From Serilophus lunatus (taxonomy: Eukaryota; Chordata; Aves; Passeriformes; Eurylaimidae): DNA of 64,000 nucleotides. The notes under the pieces were generated by a model, which had not been told where the DNA came from, did no database searches, and saw only the letters and a list, made by a program, of their open reading frames with translations. The stretch is taken from assembly GCA_013399895.1 (NCBI GenBank), contig VXBA01004389.1, forward strand, positions 1,984,001-2,048,000, read 5' to 3'. Shown piece after piece: positions 50,201 to 62,200 of this stretch. Numbering within the stretch: position 1 is the stretch's first letter; each line of letters opens with the position of its first letter. The position numbers and the translations under genes were made by a program.

Positions 50201-53200
50201 CTTTCCCACATATAAATCTGATCACACACCAACTCTGATTTAATGATCACAAAAGTACAAATTCACTGAAGAGCATCAAAGTGATTACTCTAAATGAACC
50301 CTGGTTGTTATGCACTCCTGAGCATCTACTTTACCATTCCAATTTCTATGTCACCACCAAACTTAACAGCTGCAATTTAGGGTTTTCTTCCCAACCACTA
50401 ATAAAAACTAAACAGAAATGGATACAGAAAATATTCTGCAATATCCAGCATTTTTCCTGGTATTACCAAGTTACCCAGCTAAAGAGCTTTTATCTATTTT
50501 CTTACATTGTGAATTCTTTTCATACAGGTTGACCGTCTTTATTTTTCCCTCTATTTTTACTCTATTCTCTGTATTTTTATTCTCTACTGTAGAGAACCAC
50601 TGAGTCACTTCCCGTGTAAGGGCACAGTTGGGCAGATGCATTAGAACTTGTTCAGCACCTCTGCCAACTGCTGTGCTGTCTCAGTGGCTCTGGCAGTGGG
50701 GGGGCAGAGAGGCTCAGTGCTGACACAGAAAGAAAACCAAAACCAACCACACCCAACACTTGATGGAAAAAAAGCAGGTTGACAAATTACTAATTGCAGC
50801 ACTTGGCACCTAAAGGAGACAATTCACTCCTTCTCTTACACAGCACCAGGCTGAGTTGGGTTTTCTGATCAAAGACACAAGAACAACTCCCCAGCTGCAA
50901 ATCCACTGGCCCTGTGCTGTCATTTGGAAAGTTCAGTTAGAAACTTTCCATAGTTAAACCCACAGAAATGTCTTTGCAAACCTAAGCTAAACCAGCACCG
51001 AGCATCTTTCACATTCTTATGGTAATGGAGATAACCAGTACATCAATGTTGCTGGCCACAGAAGGTTATGAAAGTTCTTGGTTTCCATTTGCCAATATCT
51101 AAAAGAGGAACTGGTTTGTTTATCATTTATGAAAATGTGTACAAGAAGTGTTCATTATTTAATGAGCTCTCATTAAAAACACAAGATTCAGAATTTCTTG
51201 AACTATTTTAAAGAAAGTTGTGGTCGGAGTATCAAAATACGAGAAGTAACACATGGAAAGTACAGTTTATGTACTACCAGTGAAAAAGTTCAAAAACTTA
51301 ATTGACATTTAAGGTATTTAAGCAAAATGTTTTCTTCAATAAATGTGTATTTCCTCACTTAAGTTGTAGGAAACGCAATGACAGAAAAAGGCACTGAGAA
51401 AGGAAGGGAAACAGGACAGTTATTTTTGGACATGTAGGACAGGCCACATCTTCCACAAGTCCTGGCCTCATTCCACAGCAGGTGGAATCCTGGGGGAGTG
51501 AGTGAGGACAGGCACGTCCTGGCTCTGCTTCAGGTGCTGCTGGCACAGTGACCCCACCTGCACTCCGGAGTCGGGAACAGCAGAGGCAACACCACAGAGA
51601 ACTGCAGGAGAAAACACTCTGGAAAAAGTGAGAGCATGGCAGGATATTCATAAAATAGGTTTGTGGGTGGGAAGGGCTCATGAGAAGATGATTGCACTGG
51701 TTGTGTTAACTAACAAACCCCCAGAAGAACAGAAAGAAGTTACATAATTCAAAGAAGGTGATGATGAGCAAGCAAGAACCACAAATAGCGAGTAAAACAT
51801 GGTATGCTGTAAATTAAGAGAGGCAGGAGCACCAAGATTCAGCCAGCAAAAGATACCTCTGAAAAGGAGCAGAATGAAAAGTCAAAACAACCTGACTACT
51901 CAGAGCAAATCAGGTCTGTCCTGTCAAGAAAAGTGGAGAGATTACAGGGAGTTAGAAGAGAATGGAGATTTGCCCTCTGCTCTTCCCAGATACCCTCTGC
52001 CACCATTTACCAATCCCTGCTAGCTCTGGACCTCCATTCCTGACTTACTTTAAATCACTAACATGGCAGAAAACTAACCAAGCAAAAAAAGAACAGTGAA
52101 TCACAAAAAATACCATGGAAAGTTTAAAAGCAGCAGTCAGCACACGGAAGAAAAGAGTAAGGACCACCTTCCCTTTACCACTCCTAACCATTCAGCTCTG
52201 CCACTCATGAAATGTAAGAAATTTAGTTGTGGAGCAAAGAACTATGAAGAAAACTGAGAGATACTGGAGAGAACTGGGAATAGGAGAGTGAGATCACAAC
52301 TGTGAGAGTTGTTCCACTGCTCTGCAGCACAAGTTTGTTGAAAGAACACAGGCAGAGTGTTGGAGGGTTAGAGGGAGATGAATTAGGGAACAAGCAGATT
52401 ATACACTGAATTCTTTTCAAGGAATCCAATTCCATGGAGAAACAGAACAGCTCCCTCTGGCTCCCAAACACCTGTAAACAGCATGTTTCACCCTGGCACT
52501 GCCAGCACCAAGCAACAAACACTGCTGGTTCTGTTTTCCCGTTGCATTATCCCAACCTTCTCAACTTGGCTTCTGCAAGTCCGGGCTACAATGAATCCTT
52601 CCTCTCCCTGACATATTGAAGGGTGAAGGCAGGAGCACTTTTGCAGCTCATTAGTGGGGGCTCCCTTCCCAGACATGAGAGTAGTGCCAAGAACTACACA
52701 GAAGGAGCTCGAGTGCCACATGTTGAACATATTATGGCACTGAATTGATCCAGGTTTCTTCTATCTGTGAACAAGTAGATTCACATGATTACAAGTTTCT
52801 GCTGTAAAGCACAAATATCATGCCAGCAGGTTTGTTGCTGGACAACCTGAAAGCACCATCTTGAGGCCAAGGAGAAGGGAAAGGTCATTTTTTATCTTCA
52901 GGAACAAAACCAAGTAACTGAATTTAAATTGCTGGAACAAACATTTTTAACTGGCAAGTCCAACTATGACCTCCTCCAAATTTTTTAAAAATTAACTTAA
53001 ATCTCTCGTTCAACATTCTAGTGCCAAAAATAAGGTGTAAATCAGATTAATCCAGTGCACAGAAGCTGATTGTAATTTCTTCCATTTAGGAAGCCACTTG
53101 CAACAGGGGACTGGTTCGCATCAGTTCTAACTATAAAGTCCATCACTCCACTGCACATCCTGTTGAAGAGAAACCTTTAACATGAGCAGACACACGGCAG

Positions 53201-56200
53201 CACCACAAAATGAAGTGTCCCACTAAGCTGAGCTTGCCAGACTTTTTGTTAGCCAGCCTGGAAGTAAATGTAGGCTGTCTATGGCAAGGGAATGCTGCTT
53301 CAGCAGTTCAGAATGAATTTCAAGCCTGTTCTCTGTTTTATCTTTTGTCAGTGCAATGCATTCAACGCAATAGAGAGCTGACAATTTAAATAACTACATT
53401 TTAAAACAAACCAAGCATTGATGTTAATGTGTGAAAAGGGTCCCAACCCCTGGGAGTCCTGGTTCCCACCATTGTTTACTGTGACAACAGGATATAATTG
53501 CTTACTTACTTGGCAGCAAACTTTACCATCTGCTTGCTCGCATGCTGTCCCACAGCCACCAGGGCCTGGATGTTGAACTGCTGCTGACGCAGGACTAAGA
53601 AGCACTGCTTCCCTGAAAACAAAGGAAAACAACACAGGTGGATTGAGGACAAGTGACTCTGGGTCTTTGGAAATGAGAAAAAAATGCTTTACTACTTAAA
53701 TATTAAGGTGAGGTTTTAGGAGAGTGTGTGTCTGTCTCACTCATCGCTGCCCTTCCCCCAAAAACCTGCATCAATGCACTGAGCTCTGCGTGTGCACACC
53801 CCCAGACACTGAGACAAATCAATAACTGTGCCCTACATCTGTAAACATGGGAATGGACACTTTCTAAAATTAACAGTAAGCCTTTCAAGATTAGTAATGT
53901 TCAGACACAAGAACATTTAAAGTAAGGATTTTTCCTCAACAGCAAGAAATAAATGATACTTTTGTTTCTTTGCTCCCAATTACTTCAAGTCTAAGTTATT
54001 TTCAAGGAAGTTTTCTCTCATCTTCTCCAATCAAAGCTGCAGAGTTCACTTTACAAAGCTGCTCTGAGAGAAACAGGCTTGATTTTACACGGCAGGGACT
54101 AAACCAACACTGTTCTTTCAGTAACACATTGAGAATGGAGGGGTACAAAAGGAGTATTGATTCCAGTGAATGACAGGAACCTGAAAGATCTAATTAAAAA
54201 TTCCCATAAGAACAATTTATTCAGGAACAGTTCAGGGAAAAAGAAGTTAACAGGAATTAATAATAATTTACAAAGAACATAACACATTTTATTGACTTTT
54301 AAACTGGGTATTTATAAGCCAATAAAGCTCTTTCCAGTCTGTTTAGCTGACAGTTACAATCATGTTGTATTTCTTCTCACATCTCTAATAACAATTTAGT
54401 CCTTACCTGAGATTTAGGGAAATAGGGTGATTTTAAATGCTTCTTTCTAGAGACAGAAACTATCAATAAACACTTCACTGTTGTACCAGCAGCTGATAAA
54501 TACATCACATCCCTTAAACTCCAAGTTCTGGTTCAGAATTTTGTAACATTTCCATTGAAATGGTGAGAATAGGAAGAAGAAGCTTTGTTACAGACAGCTA
54601 CTTCCCAGTTATTGTTGACTTAGACTATAAAACAATAAATCAACATATATATAACTTCAAAACTGGCACTGAAAAACCAGTTGCAGTTCTCATTTGTAAT
54701 TATGCAAATTACCACTCCTGACACATAGGTACAGATAATTTAAACAGTATCAGAAGATAAATGCAGAACACTTGACACATGGAAATAAAAAGTAAACATA
54801 TGAAATGGGTACAAAATATTATTAAATATTAACACTATTATTATTGGAAATAATTAATCTTGTCCTACAACAAACAAAAATGCAACAAAATTAATTAGGT
54901 ATTTTGGGAAAACAGAGTACAACTATTTCTGAATTCCAGAGGTGTCCGCCCAAAAAATACACAGCTGAAAACAACTGCAATGTCACTCAAACAGCAAATA
55001 TTAAGGGTAAGACAGTGAAATAAATGGAGGGAGCTGATACTGCAGGATCACGGAATGGTTTGGGCTGGAAAGGATCGTTAAAGGCCCTCCAGTCCAATTC
55101 CTACAGGGAGCAGGGGACATCTTCAACTAGAGCAACCTGCTCAGAGCCTCACCCAGAGCTCTGGTGGTTCTACTTAACCCCAAACACTGCAAGGCTGATC
55201 AGTATCTGCACCAGAAAAGGACTCAAATCTCTTTGTCCTGAGTAACAGGAGCTCTTTCCATGAGGAAAGAGGATGTTTTGCAGAACGCCATCATTTCTAA
55301 TCACGCAGGAGATAAGTGATCAAACAGACCTCACTGACAGAAGGATTTAATGTATCACAGTTCCACAGATAGTAGGAGGAAACAGAACTGCTCCCAAAAG
55401 AGCTGAGGGCATTCAAAATAAAGTATCAAAAAGACAAGCCAGAGTCCAATCTAGCTCATGCTTGGCTATCTTTCCAGATCAAGAGACGGGACAAAAGGAG
55501 CATCTGAGTAAGGAAAAATGGAATTAAGGATGTTCTTCTCCATGTGTTTCAAAATACTTGGTATTTAAGTGAAAAGCACAAGACCAACTTCGCTCACATT
55601 CAACAGTAAACTAAGTTTCTGTAAAACAAACCAACACCATGTCCCACAAGAATCCCTAAAAAGATAAAAAGTTTCAAAAGAAAGTTGGTTAAAACGGTCT
55701 GACTCAGTACAATGCAAGGAATGTCTAGTCACTGAACAAATAAGAGAAGACACCACATAAAACCAACCAGGAATCCACTGCCTTTCTTGGATAAAAGTAC
55801 CAAATCACACAAGACCTTATGAAAGAAAAGGATGTAAGGAAGGAATGTGCATAAAGAGGAAAAAATGTTTGGTCATACAAATTGCTGGTTACAGACATTT
55901 GCCAGCAGAGAGAAAACTTCATACAGTTTATTATAAAATTTGGCCCAGTATTTAAGTCACTCTTGATGGGATCCTTATTTTCAGGTGTTTCATAAACCCT
56001 AAACAAGTTCAGGTCACACATGGTACACCAGTCCCAGCTGCCTGGCCAAACCCAGACCCATTTCCCAATGGCTTTTCAATGATAAACGTGGGCAGTAGCT
56101 GAGGCTGGCTTTAAAATAAGGCCAGAAATAACATTTATTTAATCCATGATAAAAACCACAGGGCCCCAAGCACTTTAATCTTAGTACAACCCACAGAAAG

Positions 56201-59200
56201 TCCCAACATCTCATTCTTTACACATCCTTTAGTGAATTTCCATCAAAGCCCAGGAGTGATTTGTTGTATGAGACAGCTGGAATCTGCAGTTGTTCCCATT
56301 CTTTTTTCTGTTTTTTGGTTTACTAGTCACAACTAGACAGGGTTAAATAAACTGTATGCTGGTTATTTAGGAGCCAAATTCAAATTTCTGAGAAAAACTA
56401 AAGCTATTTCTGTGTGACATTTTCCCCTTTCCTGCAAGGCTTTCCTTTCCATCACGGTAGGAATGGCGCTACAATGTGTGTGGGAAAGGCTAATATTACT
56501 TTTTACCCTTAAACATTTGCTTTTCTTGTAAGATTCTTTCCCCCAAAGCTTAAGTAAACAAGCAGATGGCATTCCCTAGCAGCACTCCCTGAATGTCAGA
56601 ATTGTTCTGTGTTGTCAGACCAAGGGGGAACAAGAGGCACAATCAATAAATTCACGCCCAGGACCAGCTCCTCTCGCTTTCGTTCTCCAGGATGTGTTAC
56701 AGAGTCTGGAAAACAAGCAGTGTTGTTCCATCAAAACCAACAGTCTTCCCCAAGCTCAAAGGTGAAGGATAGTCATCAGTTTCTTGCCAGTTAATTTTGC
56801 CATGTCACACAGAAATCACTGTGATTGAAGGAAATGTAACACAGGGAGACCAACAGCCACTGAACCTGACACTGCTCCCAAAGTCTGCAGAGACACAGGG
56901 AATTCTGGAAAGGGTCTGAACTCTTCCTACAGCTGCAAAAGAAAAGCGATAAGGACACTCTCACTTGTAAACTCACAGTAACATTTCAATGAGATGGGCT
57001 GTCTCCTGTCTCAACAGCTTCATGTTGAAATGACCAAGGCTTTCACGGTTTTTGGGGTTGGCAATTCCTTTAGTGAAGAGAGCCCTCCATGTCAGACCAC
57101 ACTGCAGAACTACTGGGGAAATCACTGAGCACTCTCTGAATTTAAAGATCCTCATACAAATTAAAATGTGCATCATTGGTATATATTTACATGCAGTTCC
57201 TTATTTTAACTGACTGCAGGGCAGACACTCATTTAGAAGGACATTTTTTTAAGAAAACGAAGGCTCAAAAAGAGAACAGGATCTGTATCTTTGATAATAT
57301 TCTGTACTGCATCATTCCCAATTTTAAAACTACTGTTAAATTTCATTCTTGAAGAGAATTTCTTTATGCTCTTTTCTTTCAATTCTTGGAAAGATGAGGT
57401 ATTTATACCTCAGTACAGAGCTGCCAAACATAACTGAAACCTGTACAACAGTTGTCAGTATCTGATGTCAACTGCACAGGCCAAAGCCTATTTCAGTTTG
57501 CATGTGGCAACTTGGCCTCCAGGGAGAACTTTAGATTACAGGGAAGAAATGTGGCTGTCAGACAGCCAACAATGACAGTCCATCCTTCTAAGAACCCAGG
57601 AAAGGATTTTCCCTTTGTCTTGTTAAAGAAACATGCTGCTTCCTTCATATTTGAAGCTCAAATTTATACAATTAGGTATTAGTTACTGAGAGTAAAAATT
57701 CTGGAATTTCAGCACAGATTTTTGTTTCCTGTGGGAAAAAAAGGTATGGTGAAAATATTCATGTACAGGATAAATATGGCCTTCCTGAAAACTGATACAT
57801 TTATAACAAAGATACATTTTCCTTTAGAAGCTTAGGACTGGTTTATCTCACACCTGTAAACACCCAAAGGAGAATGACTATATTTTTTAATTCCTATTAT
57901 TTACAATTGTCCACACATTATTTAGCAATATGATGAAACCAAAATTCACTTTTACTGCAATGTAATAGTAATAGATGATTCCCACACTACTGAAAACAAA
58001 ATTTCCTTTTACCTCTTGGGAAAAGAGAGGTGGAAAAAGAGAAAATAACCAGTCAAAATGAACAGAGGGAACATGGAGTAACCAGGTGGCAAAGTTTTCT
58101 TGAATGCAAGACATTAAGTAACATGTCACGAAAGCAAAACCAACATTCAGGTTATTCAAACAATAAAAGGAAATAAAAGGCTTGAAGGCATCTCACCTTT
58201 AGCTCTGCTTGTGTGAATTCTGCCACGAACCCAAACTTCCTGATCAGCCTTGTCCAGTGTCAGGTCCTTTATGCGAACTAGAACTCTGTCTGAATCACAG
58301 AAAAAAACACTTTAAACCCTAAATCCACCATCATTGCCAAAATTTATAACAAATCCAAACATTGCCTTTTGCATCTGCAGCATGAGGGATGTACTGAAAA
58401 CACACAAGACCACATTTCTTTCTCAGGGAGTTGAGCAGGACCAAGGAGCTTTAAATGGGTTCAGTTTAATTGGTTTGATTTATCCAGCAGGGGCAAACTG
58501 CACTTTACCAACAGCAACACTTCATGGATGGCAGAACCCAGCATGAGCACTCTGCTTCTGAGGGGACTTCACTGCAGCACCTGCACTTGTTAGTCTGAAT
58601 GTCTGCCCTGCTCCACTGTGCACATCAAAGGTGGCACCTTAAACCAGCAAAGAAAGGCTCAGAGCTGACAGCACCATGCTCTGTATCCACCTTATGGAAG
58701 CAGGGTGAACATCAACATAAAATAATTGTTATTTAAAATCGAGAAAGAAAACACAAATAAATGTGTATTTCCAATTAAAAGATTTATTTTGTAAAACAAT
58801 AACGTTTTGGAGCAGCAAGAGTATTACTGTGGGAAATGGGCAAAAGTTCTATTTAAAAATAAATTGATAAAATTTTATTCTTTTTATTATTAATAATTTT
58901 ATTTATGTTTATTATTTATTTTAATATTTAACCTGATCAAGCACTGCTGTCACTATCACAGGATCAGAAAAAATACTTCAAATTCAGTGTACTCATGAAA
59001 GCTAAATAACAACAGGAATGCATGGTTTGGAAAGGTCAGACTTTGGAAAGCAAAGGAAAAAATAAACATTGCCAAGGAAATTACATTTAAATAAATCAGG
59101 ACTTTAAAAGTTGCACACAACCATTATGAGCTGCCAGTATTCTGGATGCAGGCCACTATTCCTTGAAATGTACTTGTCTAGTGGTCTTTTTCTGGCCAAA

Positions 59201-62200
59201 TGCATTTTTGCACCGTCTGAAACACTTTTTGTGTTATCTACAAATCACACAAAGGGTACAGAGAGCACTGCATGGAACCTCAAAGGTTTTACCTGCCACA
59301 CTGGCTCATTTCGTTTGGATACAGTTAAAAACACTTAGTAGGCAAAAAATTCCTCAGTGGAGATATTGATCCCCATGGATCCCTTCCAACTGGAGATACT
59401 CTGTGGTTCTATGACCTGCCTTTCCTCACAGACTTCTACTTTCAAAGCAACATGAAATCCATGGAGACACTTCCACTGCAGGCTTTTCCCGCCAGAACTC
59501 TCCCCAAGTTTTGGCCACCCCAGTGACCATCTGCTGTTGGACTTGCTTCCGTCTGCCTCTCACAGCTTGTCCTGCGAGCCCATTATCCTGCACTGGGGAT
59601 TTTAGGGGGCTGGAAATGTTTATTAGCTTCTGCTCAGGGTTCTTCACAGGCATTGAAACCAAAGCAGAATGGAATGTAATAGGACAAATGTAACAGGAAA
59701 TTGAGTCAAATATATCAATAAAATGTGTGTATGTGCATTGGGGAGGGGAGCAAGGGCAATAAATCTCCTGCCAGCAACTTCTGAAATTTCAGCTTTATCA
59801 GTGCAGTACTGAAGGAAACGTGCAACCGTCACCACCCATAACCTTTGGTATTTCTGAGAGTTTAATATTCACAGCCAAAGTTACCTCAGTCAACTTCAAA
59901 CTAGATGGTTACAAACTTAAAACATTTTCTAGGCACAAGCATAAAGACAGAAGGAGGTATGACGTATTTTATGGATTCTTAAGTGTTTTAGGAACCTTCT
60001 GCATTAAATAAATATTTTTAAGTCATTTGGATACATAATGGTTCATGTTTCACCAAGAGTACACACCAGACTGTTAACACAAAAATCACTCTGTGGTATG
60101 AATTATTAAAAACTATTCCACCTTTCATAAAAAGGGTAATAAAACAATATTCAAAAAGAGTCATTTTTTCCACCAGCAGATCACAGGATCACACCAGGGC
60201 TAAGGTTGGCAGGGAGACAGAGCCAGCTGTCCTGAGACTGTGCTCTGATGGTTTTTGAGTATTTCCAAGGAGGGAGACTCTTCCTGGGCAACCAGTGCTA
60301 ATCCTTGGCCACCTCACAGTCCAAAGAAGTCTCCTGACGTTCAGAGGAAGCCTCCTGTGCTCCTGTTTGTGCCCACTGCCTCTGTTTCCTCCTCCAACAC
60401 TACCCAAACCCAGCCTTTTCCTCCCATTTCTAAAATGCCAGTAGCTCATAAGGATGCCTATATTTGCTACCGTAAGCAAGCACTTGTCACTCCTTTTCAG
60501 TCAATACACTGTATCTTCCCTCTGTCCTCCCTCTAATCATCTGACCCCAGTTCCTTCCAGTTCATTTTTATCTCTCCCACGATAAAGATCAAGCTTCTTG
60601 CTCTCACTTGTAAGATCCTCCCCCACGTTCTTCAGACTGTCACCCACTTGTTCTTCCACAAACACAAGCTGTACTTACATTTTCTGTCTTCTTGCCACAT
60701 AAACACTTCCAAACAATTACATGCAAAAATAAAAGATGTTCTAAAACGTGCCAGAGTTGCAGTGAAGACAAAGGAACAAAGATTTTAAAGTTCAAACACA
60801 ACCCCCCGTGTATGAAACTGGGCTTCCATCCCCAGTTCAGCGTTCAGCTCTCTCACCTTCATTGCCATTTGGAGCCATGTTTATGTGGAACCTCTATTTC
60901 TTTGTTTCCTTAATATGGAACACAATGCCTTCTTTTCAACAAACTAAATAACCTTTCTCTCAGAACTTTAACCCCTTCTAAACATAGGAGAAGAGGATAA
61001 ACACTCTAAAAGTTGTGTGACATATACACAAGGCAAAATCACTTTTCCACCTTCAAACTCCATTCCCTGCCTGTCACATCAGCCCGTTTACAAAGTTCAT
61101 TTATCACAGAATCATGGAATTTTTCTGCTGTCCCTGTGAAGTGCCAGCATCCTTACAATGCTGATGAATTTGAAAAAGAGAAAATTTGGGTTGTTTTTTT
61201 TTAGAAAAACCTGGAAGTCAAAGGCAGTGTAAGATGAAAGCAGCCCTTCAGCAAGGAGCTACTGAACCTGTAAATAACAGTCATTAGTCTCAAGGAAGGG
61301 ACTAGGCTGATCTTTAACTCATCACAGGCATTTTGTTCTTTATTGTTATCTAATTTTGGTGTTCTGGACAAACATCTTCTAAAGCAGCAGTGTTGTAGGT
61401 TGCATTTTAAGCCCAATGGAAAAAAAACACTCACTGTTGTCCTTATACTGAGACCTTTTATTTTAAAGAGGATCAGGATTCAAGGGGACAACAGAACTAA
61501 ATAAGGCACTCAGCCTTTTCCACAGAATTTCCTGAAGCTTCCATCATTTTCTTTCTCCTCTTCAGTTATTTCAACCTGTGATTGCTCTTGTGGCTCCTCT
61601 TCCCTACATTCTGCATTTCCCTTCCTAAGGGGAGGGTGAACTAAAACAACCATTCAGAGGAAAAAAAAATAAATCACCTGATCACAGATGATGTTGCTTT
61701 TTCAGGTTTCACTCTGAAGGAGTTACAAGAAGCCAGTCTGTTACCTTTCCTCACTCCTGTTTCATGCACTGAGCACTACAGAGGTCAGTAGTTCCTGGGA
61801 TGTTGGCCTGGGAGATTGTTCTCTGACAAGTTCTTCTGAATCTCAACTGCCCAGCAGTAGAAAATGAGGATTTACTGAATTCAGAGTGATAAAACATAAA
61901 ATAATGACAAACCCCACAAACACTAATGGATTTGGTGCAGGAGTAGTGAAGGTAGCATGAACAGACAGACATCCTGCTCAGAGAGCTCTGCCACTGCAGA
62001 ACTTGATCCAAACACAGAAAGAACCTGACATCCCAGGACTTATTACAATAATTTAACAACAAATAAAGTCACACCTGCAGTGCTGGACAGAGACAGTGCC
62101 CAGCTGTGTAAGGTGTCTCAGTCTTTGCCTGGACCCCAGAACCTCTCTGGACTCAGCTCCAATATCCAACCGTGCTCCTGAATTTTTTTTTCTTCCCTCC

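Noticed and set aside
50000..50420. Possible ancient LINE in DARS1 intron 4
   Set aside because: Phrases such as ttatccagctacccatcacc and caccaccaaacttaacagct faintly recall old LINE 3' regions, but no block is convincing enough to call.
61085..61150. Possible CR1 end (atcacagaatcatggaattt)
   Set aside because: Only the opening dozen bases resemble CR1. The adjoining sequence does not continue the family text.
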